Source: Lunularia cruciata
Lineage: Eukaryota > Streptophyta > Marchantiopsida > Lunulariales > Lunulariaceae
Direction: 5' to 3'
Length of the DNA: 64,000 nucleotides
Assembly: GCA_948567375.1 (NCBI GenBank)
Contig: OX419755.1
Span: 50,783,001 to 50,847,000, forward strand
Part shown: piece by piece, positions 25,316 through 36,527 of the stretch
How the letters are laid out: each line of letters starts with the position of its first letter
Position numbering within the stretch: position 1 is the stretch's first letter
Position numbers and translations under genes: made by a program
The notes under the pieces: model-generated
Databases searched by the model: none
What the model was told of the DNA's origin: nothing
Seen by the model: the letters and a program-made list of their open reading frames with translations, nothing else

Positions 25316-25478
25316 CCTGGATGGCCATTTGTGCATTCTAGAGGTGAGAAAGAGGTTCCCATGTGGCATCATGAAGTGGATACCCTATCCAAAAGACCTT
25401 GTACTCTGTATGTTGTCAATGTCCTCATTGAATGTGGCGATGTGCAAGGATACAATCAACTCTGTACTCCTCATGATC
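25316..25478 (-). pseudogene. Chromodomain relic of element A
   Basis: The minus-strand frame reads EEYRVDCIL, then stops, then TEYKVFWIGYPLHDATWEPL. That is the chromodomain pattern with its tyrosine/tryptophan positions. Three stops show decay. Chromodomains at the integrase C terminus guide insertion to heterochromatin and define chromoviruses. Confidence 0.75.
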
Positions 25479-25770
25479 ATGGATAGGGGATGGGAGGAGG
25501 AGGAGGAGGTTGGACACGAGAGGAAAAATAAGATGTGTTAGGAACAAAGGGTTTCAACTTGGAAATGTGAAAGACAGGGTGGATGTGCATATGACAAGGT
25601 AGGGCAAGGCGATAAACAACAAGAGAGATGATTTGGGTGACATCAAAGAGTACTATCCAATTAGGGGCAAGTTTACAAACTTGGGTATCAAGTGGGAGGG
25701 GTAGGTTACTAAAGGATAACATGACTTTATCACCAACTTCAAAGGTGAGATTATGACGATGATGGTCCAT
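25477..25770 (-). pseudogene. Integrase C-terminal part of element A
   Basis: An open 97-codon frame with FEVGDKVMLSFSNLPLP, then KLAPNW and HPVFHISKLKPFVP, fits the GPY/F-type C-terminal module of gypsy integrases. It ends in a proline run. The catalytic core and zinc-binding domain are absent because of the deletion just upstream in coding order. Confidence 0.85.
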
Positions 25771-25797
25771 TGGAAGCTCGAGTTTTTCCCCAAGAGG

Positions 25798-26792
25798 TCA
25801 GTCAATGGTGCACCCACATGAACATAATAATGGATGAACCGTAGATAAAAAATGGCCAATCCATTGAATGCCCGTACTTTTGTAGCATCCTTCAGAGTAG
25901 GCCAATCTATAATGGCCTTGATTTTCTCCTCTTCCATCTTGATCCCCTCTGATGAGATTGTGTGACCCAAGAAGATAACTTCCTTCTACCAAAAGGCACA
26001 CTTTGACTTCTTACAATAAAATCTCCATTGTTGTAGTTGTCTTAGGACTTCTCACACATGATTCATGTGTTTTGCCTCTATCTTACTATAGATTAAGATA
26101 TCATCCAAGAACACCACCATGTACCAATCAAATAGTCCATCCAACAACCGATGCATCTGATCCATGATGCATCTAATCCATGATGCATCTAATCCATGAT
26201 GCATCTAATCCATGAAGACTGCTAGAGCATAAGTGAGCCCAAAAGGTAGAACTCTCCACTCAAAATGCCCATACCTCGTGCAAAAGGCAATCTTTTGCAC
26301 ATCCTCTCTATCAATGGAGATTTGCCAATAGCCTCTGCAAAGATCCAACTTGGAAAAGTATTGTGCTCCACTCAATTGATCAAGCAAGTCATCAATCCGA
26401 GGCAAGAGATATGCATTCTCCATTGTTTGCTTATTGAGCACACGGTAATCAATACAGAAACAAAGTAGTCCATCCTTCTTTGGAATGAATAGTACCAGTG
26501 TTCCCCAAGGAGAGGTGCTATGTCGTATGAAGTCTTTCTCAAACAACTCTATAAGTGTTGTTTTCAACTCCTCCAACTCCTTTGGTGAGAGCCAATAGAT
26601 TGGTCTACTCATTGGGGTACTCCTTGGCAATAACTCAATCTTGAAGGGTATACCACGATCAAAGGGTAATCCCTTTGGCAGATCATCCAGAAACACGTCT
26701 TCCAACAACTCCATAAGTGTTGTTTGCAACTCCTCCAACTCCTTTGGTGAGAGCCGATAGATTGGTCTACTCATTGGGGTACTCCTTGGCAA
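25798..26792 (-). pseudogene. Reverse transcriptase of element A
   Basis: 26205-26792 encodes the fingers and palm start: [50 protein letters not shown]. The active-site FLDD follows at about 26098-26130 in another frame, and the connection (KIKAIIDWPTLKDATKVRAF) at 25798-25970. The frame is lost at a 16-bp tandem repeat near 26160-26212. The N-terminal part is partly duplicated (26543-26853). Cytosolic particle enzyme in living relatives; non-functional here. Confidence 0.9.
26160..26212. repeat. 16-bp tandem repeat inside RT
   Basis: Three to four copies of a unit like CATGATGCATCTAATC lie between the conserved PFGL...VFMD and FLDD parts. The unit is not a multiple of three, so its expansion breaks the RT frame. 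Confidence 0.9.
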
Positions 26793-26853
26793 TAACTCAA
26801 TCTTGAAGGGCCAAAGGGTAATCCCTTTGGCAGATCATCTAGAAACACGTCTG
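26543..26853. repeat. Tandem duplication of about 160 bp inside RT
   Basis: 26543-26703 and 26704-26853 are near-identical copies covering [22 protein letters not shown] and [11 protein letters not shown]. The second copy lacks about 11 bp. The result is a protein in which the RT entry segment occurs twice. Confidence 0.9.
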
Positions 26854-27006
26854 CAAATGATTGAACTATGTGATCAACCATTGCTTGATGAGGCTCTTGG
26901 CCCTCCTCAGATTGTCCTTGTGCAATCCGCTTGATTCACATCACAAAAACAGATTTATCTTTCTCCAAAGCTTGCTCTATGGTTGCTTCACTAACAAACC
27001 ATTCCT

Positions 27007-27528
27007 TCAGTTTCCCACTAACTCATCTTTCTTCAAAGCTTGCTCCATGGTTGCTTTCATGGTAAATTTCCCATCTTGGGACTCATCCACCTTCAAGGCT
27101 TGCTCTATGGCTACCTTCTTGACCAACTTCCCATCTTGGGGTTGACTATTTTTAGGTGTCTTACTCAAAAGTGCCAGACAACCTAATAAAAAATTCCTAC
27201 CTTGGTGTTGTACTTGAATTTGTTGTCGGGTCCAATCAAATTGAACCTTATGACGTTCAAGCCAAGGTAGTCCTAGAATGACATCATAGTGTAGAGGTGC
27301 CACTACAAATCTCATACACTTCAAATACTCCTTCTCAATCTTGAAGGTAATAGGATGTGAGGTACAAAATGCAAAACCCTTTCTACCATCCGCCATAATC
27401 AATCTACTTCCAATTACTGGCTTGATAAGAATACACAATTCCTTTGCTACTTGCATAGACATGCAATTCTCTGAACTTCCAAAATCAACCAAAATTCTAC
27501 AACCTCGATTAGATATTGTACCTTGCAA
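27007..27528 (-). pseudogene. Retropepsin-like aspartic protease of element A
   Basis: A 173-codon frame with ILVDFGSSENCMS at the active site, then VVAPLHYDVILGLPWLERH, the usual second half of a gypsy protease. The catalytic triad is normally D-S/T-G; here it reads D-F-G, so the enzyme is probably dead. A lysine-rich tail leads toward RT. Confidence 0.85.
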
Positions 27529-27688
27529 TTAAAACAAACTTGCATAGGTCAAACCTTCAATCCCATTGGAACTAATCAAGCTCCCAATAGGCAACTTGAA
27601 ATCTCCTATTGGGATTCCTTGTTTCCCTAATCATTTTGCTCCGCAAACTCCATCTAGGTAACTTGTTCAGGTCGCCCATTCTTGAATG

Positions 27689-28700
27689 GACATTCAACAA
27701 TGCAATGTCTCAATTGGCGACAATAAAAACAACCACCATTTTGTCACAATTTCTCTCTATCTATAGTGCCAAGTGGTCTTTATTGAATGACATGAATCTC
27801 CATTGGTGCCATCTCCTTTGCTTGTGTGTATTGTATTAGTAGGTTTATGGAGGTGGAGGTGGAGGTGGAGGTCAAGGTCAAGACCAAGTTGTTGCAACCA
27901 AGGAATCAAAACATTTGGCCAACCGCATGGCTTCCTCCAAGTGTTGCGGCTCTTGCATGGGATACCTCTAATTTGGTTCTTGACTTCAAGCTCCTCACAA
28001 ATTGATTCAGAGCTTCACCTTTACGTATATCTGGAATTTGCATGATGGTGTTCTGGAATTGAGTGATATAACTTCTTATAGAGCCAATTTGTTTCAACTT
28101 TGCCAACCTATCGAGTGCAGCTCATGTGGCATTTATAGCTTAAAATTGACTTATTATTACACTATTGAATTCTGCCCATGTCAAGATTGGTGCAACAATT
28201 TGTCATTTAGCTCGCTCCACTTGAATCTCCACCATAGGTTTGCTACTCCATCCAATTTGCTAGAAGCCAAGAGAATCTATTTTTGCTTATCTTGCAGATT
28301 GGTAGCTTCAAAATAACATTCATAGTCAAACACAAAATTCTCCACTACACTCGAGAGATTCTTATCTTCAAATACCTTGGGTTTAGGGAATCAAATTTGA
28401 TCTTCTCCTTCTCAAATTGGTACTCTCTCTACATGCTCATGACGTCAAAGATCTCATTCATCCAACAATCAAATAAGGTGCTCGATTTGTTGATACATAA
28501 CAAGGATAACATCATGTATTGCTGCCGTGGTTGCTACTCTATCATGCCACCCCTAATCTATCTAGTTTATTAACACATAAAAGCAGCACGTCCCTCGTTC
28601 TCCATAAGTTACAATCGGAAGCACCAAGGGTTCCTCAAATATGGCAATCATATGCAGAAAATCTTGTCCAAAGTGTGAGGTGATGAATTGTGTGAAATGA
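27689..28700 (-). pseudogene. Gag of element A with CCHC zinc knuckle
   Basis: Minus-strand 27906-28106 reads GSIRSYITQFQNTI and LNQFVRSLKSRTKLEV, the retrotransposon gag pattern. A zinc knuckle CFYCRQLRHCIVEC (C-x2-C-x4-H-x4-C) is at about 27689-27731. Frame changes and stops separate these pieces, and 28107-28700 is too decayed to define the N terminus. Confidence 0.8.
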
Positions 28701-28771
28701 TGTTTGGATAGTACTTGGACACAAAAATCCCAATGGTTTGGTGGTCCATAAATTCCATCTATCCCATTCCT

Positions 28772-28784
28772 ACTCTAATACCAA
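28772..28784 (-). other. Primer-binding site of element A
   Basis: On the minus strand the sequence next to the 5' LTR reads TTGGTATTAGAGTAGG. It resembles the initiator-methionine tRNA 3'-end complement used by most plant LTR elements, with two C-to-T changes. Confidence 0.7.
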
Positions 28785-29904
28785 TGTAAAAGACCAAGAC
28801 CGAGGAGAGAAATAAGAGAATGGAAACTCCCTTAGGACACTTGAATGTGGAAAAACTCTGAATGCCTAGCATGAGCTTCAACTTTGGTATTTATAGGTAC
28901 CATACAAGGCCCTTGAGAAGCTTCTCAAGAAGTTTCCTTGAGCCTCTTTCTTAGAGTGCAAGCCAAGTTAACCAAGAAGCTTCCTTCTAGAAACCGCCTA
29001 CTTAGCGTGCAAGCTGTAATACTCCAAGGACAAGAGAAGAGAGAAAACACAGATTTCACACTCAAACATTCGATGCCCCAAGGGAGCACCTTCTCTTTAT
29101 TATATAGACAAAGAGGATCTCCTCCAAGGAAGCTCCACCATAGGATTAGGGACACAGATAGGTGACATGTCAGCAAGCTCCACCCTTGGATTACTTACTT
29201 GGATGGGTGACCTGTCTGGTCTAGGTCCTATCTGGTTGGTCAAACGAGCTTTGACCGGAGGGAATCTTTTAAGGAATCTTCCTATAAGAATCTCAGAATC
29301 ACATGAGTAAGGTACCGTTGGAAAGCTCTCGACGAGACAAACCAGGGGGAGGGAAGGCTAGCCTTTCGTCTCTAAGAGTGGGGGGGGGGGGATCTGCACA
29401 TTTTTGAGGCCTAATTCATCCGTTTAGGCCTCCGAAATTGCCTTCAAAGATTTCAGGCATATTTCGGTTCCTACTCTATTAGTAGAAGTCCCCTTTTGGT
29501 GATACCTCTTTCTGATCTGTTTAGTCCATCATGTGTAACATCCTTCCAGATGTTACCAAACCAATTCTCACCTTTAAATCATATGTCTAGCTATTGATTC
29601 TAAGGTTCTCAAGTCTATTTTGGTTTCTGCCCTATTAGTAGAAGTACTCTTTTGGTGATACTTCTATCTGATCTATTTTGACCATCATGTATAACATCAT
29701 TCTAGATGTTACCAAACCGAATTTCACATCTAGATCATATGGCTAACCCTTGGTATTACACAAGCTAAGCTAGTTGGAAGCTTCTTGAAGCTACCTGCTT
29801 GGGGTGCAAGTTAAGCTAATAGAGAATCTTCCCAAGAAGCTTCCTAGATGCTTTTGGAATATTTTGGGTTAATTTGGCTTATTCTTTACTTTTTTGGCCT
29901 TACA
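28785..29904 (-). repeat. Element A 5' LTR, split by a nested solo LTR
   Basis: 28785-29014 and 29766-29904 together match the 3' LTR. The right end (GGCCTTACA) lacks about 30 bp present in the other copy. A canonical TATAAATA lies on the minus strand at 28888-28895. GAAnnTTC clusters sit immediately upstream of it in coding orientation (about 28912-28935, 28975-28992) and continue beyond the nested LTR (GAAGCTTCTTGAA near 29774-29786). Confidence 0.85.
29015..29760 (-). mobile_element. Solo LTR, family B, nested in the A LTR, with target-site duplication
   Basis: 746 bp, TGTAATACTCC...TTGGTATTACA, flanked by CAAGC at 29010-29014 and 29761-29765. It is highly similar to 13256-13996. W-box cores GGTCAA (29238-29243) and TTGACC (29251-29256) and the TATA-like stretch are kept. 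A run of about 12 G occurs near 29379-29391. The insertion postdates element A and separates its distal upstream motifs from its TATA box. Confidence 0.95.
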
Positions 29905-31130
29905 ACACCCATATCTTTCTCCATCGCAAGAAGTAGACTAACACCTAACACCCGACTAATTGATATAAGAATGTCTCCTCTCGCTATTGCTATAGCCACT
30001 TAAAACAACTCGATAAAACCACTAGAAGTATCATATGCTTGAAAGCAATCTCTAAGGTGCTTATAAACCATCCCTGACAAGCCTCTTGAGGAAAGGCGAG
30101 GGGTAGTGCACAATGCTTGTGCAAAAAGTGGCCTATCAAGACGTAAAAGTTTCTCAAGCTGATAATGTAAGACCTCTAGTGGTAGTCTCTCTACTACCAT
30201 AGGATGTAGTGAGCGAGGGAAGAGATAGTCTCATCAGTAGGACTAGCCATAGGCAAAGGGTGTAGCGCTCGTGCTGCTCTACTAAACTCTCCGGTCCAAC
30301 CCAATGTCCTACACTGTCGTAATCAAGTGGACTCTATGGTATTTTGTGGCAAAACTTGTCTCCTAAGGTGTGTAGCCCTAACAGACTCATCTTGAAGGAA
30401 GAGTTTATAAGGGCTCAAAATCAACAAAATCTAGCTCAAAATCCATCGTTCAAAATCGACAAAATCTAGCAGCCACATCTTTATGCCCCACACGTCCCCC
30501 TTTAGCATAATGAAGACACCATCGAGGGAGTAAGAGAATAGGAACCACACTAACTCATCCACGGGATCACGTGCCAAACGATCAAGTGGTAGACAAAAAA
30601 CCTGTCTAGCCTCATCAAGGAGTGTGTGGGGTAGCATATGGAAAAGACATGGATATGGAAAAATATTCTCATATAATCCCAAAATGCAACTTGCCTAAGA
30701 AGCAAACTATCCACAAGGCTCGATCAGGATCCATGGTAGGTCCACAAAGGGATAAAAGAAGCGTGATTGTTGTCCATGTAATTACTCGCCTCACATGGGC
30801 ATCCCAAGTAATCCAATCATAGTTATTGTGCATCCTTTCCACATGGGTCTTTATCCTTGTGAGGTAAGACGGAGATATAATTCGTATCATAATAGGCACT
30901 TATAAAAAGCCTAAACATAATTCACATCGTAACAGGCACTTATGAGAAAAGCCTAAACGAGGATTTAAACTTCCACATATATGGATTTCGTTGACCCCCA
31001 AACTTGTACATGGATTAAACGGTACTCCGCGTATATGGAATGTGAGACTTAACAATACCCTTTCCCCTTGACATGGTGCTGAGTCCTAGCTGGCACTCCA
31101 CTTAATGAATGAATGGTTAACCAGCGTTCT
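29905..31130. other. Repeat-flanking DNA with unclassified ORF relics
   Basis: Minus-strand ORFs of 66-83 codons (30000-30200, 30431-30682, 30669-30899) look protein-like in composition, for example LARDPVDELVWFLFSYSLDG, but match no family I know. A tandem duplication lies at 30877-30958. They may continue the relics at 23601-24862 across element A. Confidence 0.35.
30877..30958. repeat. Tandem duplication, unit 40-42 bp
   Basis: Two adjacent units each read ATAATTC, then a variable part, AGGCACTTAT and AAAGCCTAAAC. Confidence 0.85.
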
Positions 31131-32183
31131 TACAAATTGTTCATCTTGTGGATAAAACATCATGGATCATGCACTTTAGCCAACCAAAACTCTTGACAGA
31201 AGCATTGCTTGCCAAGTCAGAGCGATCCCTGCCAGCTATGACACGCGAGTGACACGGTGAACACTGTGACAGCAAAGCGGACTGTTAAGTCTTTGTGCCA
31301 AGTTGGGGTACTAATAAGTCCATCTCTGAAACTATTAGCACCAGAGTCAAAGGCATGAGATCCGGTTCCCGGATTCCCTCTCTTTCTATAAGATTTTATC
31401 GCGCCAGTCCCGATGAGTCGCACCCAGTGACAGATCTTTGAGGTCCTGTTCTCGATGAAAAGATTAGGCCAATACACGGTAGATTTAGCATATCGGACGG
31501 ATTTGCGCGCCAAGAACAGTGCTGTGCCGAGCATGTGAACGGCTGACTGTCGGGAGCGGTCAGAAACCTGTCGAGTGCCGGTATCCTCTACGTCAGCGTA
31601 GAGCAATGAATGGCAGCGGTTTACTTTACCGGACGCCACTTCAGGCCACTTCGACGCTACAGTGAATCGTGAAAATCTTCTTGACCAGACCCCGGCCACA
31701 CTTTACCAGCGTGCCAGATGCAAAAGAGGTGGTTCTAACAGCGACTAAACACAACACCAGCTCTTTTGCTCACCGCTGCACACGAAACCGGGGACGCGTT
31801 GTTGATGAAGTGACCCGCGACGTGACACCATTTTACCGCAACGTTTGTGATTCCTACCCTCTTTTCTCGATGGAACATCCGGGCCCAGTGACCCCAATGT
31901 GGGCAGGTTCCGGTTATGGAAATAATTAGTCCTGTTGCTCATGTGCCTCTGCTATGCGCGCACGCTCATCTAGGCAATTTATTTTTTGTGCAGATAAGAG
32001 GCTGGTTCTTCGCTATTTCTTGCGTTCCACGTCGGCTTTTTGGTCCATAAGAGTCCATATTCTGGTTGCTGTGATTCAGGCTGGAGTGAAGTTCTCTACC
32101 AAATACAACTATTGGTTTTCTTTTCCAACCAATTTTCTCTGAGTTTAATTACTTCATGATTATACAGCTTCTCTCAAGGCAGA

Positions 32184-32239
32184 TTTCTAATCCTATTGGG
32201 GCTTAGCTCCATTTCTAATCCTATTGGGGCTTAGCTCCA
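32184..32239. repeat. 28-bp perfect tandem duplication
   Basis: Two exact copies of a 28-bp unit beginning TTTCTAATCCTATTGGGG (32184-32211, 32212-32239). The unit is the terminal part of the dispersed ~100-bp repeat. Confidence 0.95.
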
Positions 32240-32325
32240 TTTTACTTCTTATGTCTCATCGTTGTACGGCTTGATGGGTCTTCCCCTCCTTCTTGTTCTC
32301 CTACGCTCTCCGGTCGGCTTTCTCT
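32212..32325 (-). repeat. Dispersed ~100-bp repeat, copy 2 (reverse)
   Basis: In reverse complement it reads GGGAAGACCCATCAAGCCGT, a spacer, GTAAAATGGAG and CTAAGCCCCAATAGG, matching copy 1. Confidence 0.8.
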
Positions 32326-33132
32326 TGAAAACAAAAGTCTGTGTTTTTGCTGAATGTAAGAAATGTACGTTGTTTTCTCAACTCACTTAACGCATGCCGC
32401 TGAAATATAAGAGACCACTAACTATTCATTGCAAGCATTGGTCCATAATAAAGAGATAGCCTACTGAATCTTATTCCATCTTCTGTCTTGGCTGGTTGAT
32501 GGCTGATCACCATCGAGCAACACTCTCATCCTTCATTTTAACTTCCACGAAATCTTACGTTTGAATGTACTCTACTCATTCACATTTCACAAATTTAGTC
32601 CAAAATTTAGTTCCTAATTGACTGGGCAGATCTCTTGCATATAAATCTTGCACTACATTCTCACACGGAGAGAGATAAACTAGCCTATAAAATAATCAAC
32701 AAAAAACTCCAGAATGGACTCAAAAGGAGACCCTGCTACAAATTTCATATCCGGGAGCTATGTATTGAAAAGCACAAACAAGTCGCCATTTCTAGATACA
32801 TTTCAGAACCATGAAATTGATAAGAGAATGTCCCAAGTTGGAGAGCAGGTAGACCAGGGGTATCTTGTGTTTTAAATACATACAACGTACATCACATACA
32901 ATACGGAAAGTACTATACAATACAATAAAACCAAGTGTGCGAAACATCATCCTCTCTTTCTTAAAACTCTCTTATCATGATGGTTTCATTTGACTTTGAC
33001 ACGGAATTCGTTTCATTTCCACATAAATGCTCATGCACGAAATGAACATGCATGAAGCGAGCATTCTACGAGGCAAGCAGGTTACCGAATTCTAGCATAT
33101 GCCTATCATCCTAAAGAAAAGGTCACCGCGTA

Positions 33133-33210
33133 GAATAACAAGATGGATGGTAAGACCCAATCAAACCGTAGGAAAGACATAGGTAAAATGAGGCCCCAAT
33201 AGCATAGGTA
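33133..33210 (+). repeat. Dispersed ~100-bp repeat, copy 3
   Basis: GGTAAGACCCAATCAAACCG, a spacer, AGGTAAAATGAGG and CCCCAATAGCAT keep the order and spacing of copies 1 and 2 with more divergence. Confidence 0.7.
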
Positions 33211-34715
33211 AGTACTATATCATCCTTAATATTAAGATAGTTGCACATAAGTGTCTTACTTACTTGCTTCCAAGATCACTTATTCTGGTATCTAGAATTA
33301 CACGAGAAGTTTTAATCATTCTACAATTTTTTATAATTAGCTGATGCCATGCTCATATTTGATTGCAGTATGAATGCTATGAATGCTCAACGACTACGAC
33401 TACGGTTATCGTAAAAAGTTGAAGATAAAGAGAAACAAATACATCTTCGAGATATTCGTATGTCGATTTGAAGATGGGTTAAGAAGAGTGACTTTATATT
33501 AAAATACAGTGATTGGAATTGATAAATGTAGTGAAACGACTGGAATAAGAAACTACATGGAGAGAACAACAAGAGATACAGTATGCATGAGATCTACGAA
33601 GGTACATTTAGGCTCAAGCCAAGCTTAAGGCCATGCAGCTTATGAAACAGGAGATACAGACATAGATCACGGAGTTTGGAAGAGCATAACAATCATCTGG
33701 GAATATGTTTAAGCGAACAACTAAAAGGATCATATAGAATCAATCAAGAATAAGTTTTCATGTAGCAAAGCATCAAAAATATAAATAGCGTATCTAACGT
33801 GCACTTGTAGATACAATTTCAAGAATCATCTTCTCTTCCTAACTAGCAATCGGGGAGATATGACTTCCTGTTTTTGGCCCTGATTTTCTCTATTCGGGCT
33901 CCTTTCTCCCCTCGTAAACAAGTAAATAAAACGTACATTGGGTTTACAAATGTAGCTTCACTATCAAATGTTTTAATAATTCAGGAGAGAAAAGCTGACT
34001 CACGTGACCAAAAAGAATCAGTATGGATTAAGTGGGTCACCTTAACAAACAAAATGATTGTCGGGACCAGTTAAGGTACCCCCAGTGCTACTACTGTATC
34101 TGAAGAGAGATGCCAGTATCAGTATGAGGTCGCCAGTCCGGTCAAATTCGTTGCCAAGTTTACTGAGTCGAGTGTGATTTAGGCAACTGGTGTTTATGGT
34201 TTTGACTGGGTAGGGTATAGGGTGAAACCGAAATACATGGCGATCTTATTGTCCGCGGTCTTTTCTCGTGACAACAATATCTGAGCAAATCGATATCTGC
34301 AGACAAGCTAAGACAAACGAGATAGATACTTTGTTCTCTAGCTGTTGTTGTAATCAATTTCTCTAGCCTTTTCACGTCCATGACAGGAGTCAAAGTCTAA
34401 AGACCTGCTCAAAATCCTACCATGTATACAAGCTCCAAAGTTCTTTCCAACTTTCTTGTCACTTTAGGTACGTCCGTCATGCACGATTTCTGGGCCGAAA
34501 GAGATTCAAGATTTGAACCACGGTGTAATGAATACGAGGTACTTGGATTGAGAAGCTGCTATTGTATAGTACTTCCGTACTGTAGTTGTTAGGAGTGAGA
34601 GGGTTATTAATTTGCTGGGTCTTAACGAGGGGCTAATGATTCGAATTTGATTAAGCAAGACTCAATTCCCATGTGGCGTTGTGTGCACAGAGGGGCTGTA
34701 GTGGCAGGCAGCACA

Positions 34716-34752
34716 GAGTGTGAGTGAGAGGAGAAAGAGAGTGAGGAGAGAG
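34716..34752 (+). promoter_or_regulatory. GA-rich tract upstream of the expansin gene
   Basis: An almost pure purine stretch of GAGAGG/GAAAGAGAG units about 600 bp before the first visible expansin exon. Such tracts are common in plant 5' UTRs and promoters. No transcription start can be placed from sequence alone. Confidence 0.4.
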
Positions 34753-35345
34753 TCACTGTAGCAGTGCATAGCCTACGTGAAACATCAGCGGTCTCTACTC
34801 TCTAGAGTTCTGGTTCCTTTACCGGGGATCCCAGAATCAACCCATCCTGATAAAGTGTGAACTTTCTTATATCCGCTCCCTCCTTTACCTCTCTTTCTCC
34901 TTGAAGACAACGATTGCGAGAGAGAGCGACCAAGCAACGTCGGCGCGTGAGGCGTGGAGGTTGTCGCACCGATTTCATTCCACAGCTCACTTGCAGACAG
35001 AAAGAAAGGAGGAAAAGTATTTGCTGCGTTGTTTGTAGCTGCGAGGGAATCAGACGACCAGCCATCTACCAATCGGGATCCCCAAATTTAGCTCTGCGGT
35101 GGAGCTAGAAGGGCAAACAATCGCAGTAGAAATGTGAGCTCCAGAGCTTTCTGTCCCCGTGTTCTGGCACAGTAATCTACTATATCCGCACCTGCTTTAA
35201 ACTTCATTATTTCTTTGGTAATTAAGAGCAATTTCGGAGTGGGTAGCTCTCACAGTAGTTGTGCCAACGTTCACAGACTGCTCTTTATTGTGTTTGGACA
35301 GCATTTGTTAGCCCTTGCTTTGTCTAAGTGCGTCTGCTTTCTCAG

Positions 35346-36527
35346 ACAACTGTCAACCTACTCCCAACACTAACATGGATAACTACCCACGGTCCGTCAT
35401 TGCTCGCCAGGGCTTCCGGTCTCAAGTTGCTATTCTATGTTACACTCACTTTTCTTCGTGAGGTCGCTGCTTGGGGAAGTGACTGGCAGTATGCGCATGC
35501 GACATTTTACGGAGGAACTGATGCCTCTGGCACCATGGGTAAGCATTCCACTCTACTTTCTTGTAGGTATGTAGAAAGAAGTTATAAGTGGGTGAAACTG
35601 ATCGGTTCATTTTCATGTTCTGCCTTTTCTCGGTCCTTAACTGCATTGCATGGCCTGCCTTGTAATGCAGCTGGTGCTTGTGGATACGGTGATCTTTACA
35701 GTCAAGGTTACGGTACCCACACCGCCGCTTTAAGCACAGCGCTTTTCCAAAGAGGTTTAAACTGCGGAGCTTGCTACGAAATGTACTGCGATGCCCAGGC
35801 AGATGCCAAATGGTGTCTACATGGATCCCCTCATGTCACCATCACTGCCACCAACTTCTGTCCACCGAATTACGCCCTGCCCAGCAACAATGGTGGATGG
35901 TGCAACCCACCCCGTGTTCACTTCGACATGGCCTACCCTGCTTTTCAGCAAATCGCCATTCCCCGAGCTGGCATCGTTCCTGTGAGATATCGGAGGTGGG
36001 TGAGCCAGCTCTCAAATTTTAGTTACTATCCAACTGTTTCACGTCTGAGCTTATTAAGAAATCTCGACTGACTTTTAACGTGAAAAACTCTAACAAATGT
36101 CCTTGTGGTATTCCAGATGACATGCAAATTGTTCTAATTTTGAAATGTTTCATGCAATAAGAAGGTATTTCATGTGGGTACTACTGTAGCTGACATGCTC
36201 AAGTGGGTATAACATTGCAGTGTTTCATGTAACAAGAACGGGGGGATGCATTTTACTATGCACGGTAACCCCTACTTCAATCTGGTACTGGTCACCAATG
36301 TAGGTGGATCCGGGGAAGTACACTCGGTGTCCATGAAAGGGAGCAACACGGACTGGATTCCCATGCAGCAGAACTGGGGTCAAAATTGGCAGTGCCACCA
36401 TAACTTCGTTGGACAGTCTATTTCTTTCATGGTGAGAAACGCCAACGGGAAAGTCGTGACCTCTAACAACGTTGCTGGCCAATACTGGCGATTTGGCCAA
36501 ACCTTTGAAGGAGGTAACTTCTGGTGA
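35346..36527 (+). CDS. Alpha-expansin (start exon uncertain)
   Basis: Exons 35346-35538, 35671-35995 and 36221-36527 (stop TGA 36525-36527) join in frame to about 274 codons. Order: a hydrophobic leader [12 protein letters not shown] followed by mature [20 protein letters not shown]; a double-psi barrel domain with [30 protein letters not shown] and the HFD triad (35919-35927); then the cellulose-binding beta-sandwich with [15 protein letters not shown] and the end [13 protein letters not shown]. Alpha-expansins are secreted and loosen cell walls by disrupting cellulose-xyloglucan contacts without hydrolysis. The first visible exon has no in-frame ATG. A good acceptor (TCTGCTTTCTCAG, ending 35345) suggests an upstream start exon. 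An ATG at 35375 is in another frame and stops after 28 codons, so a frameshift is the alternative. Confidence 0.93.

Larger units (their letters stand above)
24863..29904 (-). mobile_element. Ty3/gypsy chromovirus A, internally deleted, with nested solo LTR
   Basis: On the minus strand the order is 5' LTR, initiator-Met primer site, gag with zinc knuckle, protease, RT, RT connection, (deletion), integrase C terminus, chromodomain relic, polypurine tract, 3' LTR. This is the chromovirus order. About 2 kb expected for RNase H and the integrase core is missing at about 25770-25800. Frames are broken by stops, a tandem duplication in RT and a 16-bp repeat expansion. A B-family solo LTR sits inside the 5' LTR. 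The element cannot move by itself as it stands. Confidence 0.9.
31131..34715. other. Low-repeat intergenic DNA 5' of the expansin gene
   Basis: GC is clearly higher at 31200-31950, where a 160-codon minus-strand ORF (31217-31699) exists, but it lacks any recognisable domain or splice support. Two copies of the dispersed ~100-bp repeat lie at 32212-32325 and 33133-33210. No RNA gene seen. Confidence 0.5.

Noticed and set aside
31217-31699. 160-codon minus-strand ORF in a GC-richer stretch
   Set aside because: No recognisable domain, no splice or start context, and composition typical of chance openness in GC-richer DNA. Mentioned only in the intergenic entry.
34785-35072. Two overlapping 87- and 95-codon minus-strand ORFs upstream of the expansin
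   Set aside because: They lie in the likely expansin promoter or 5' UTR, overlap each other in different frames and show no family signature.
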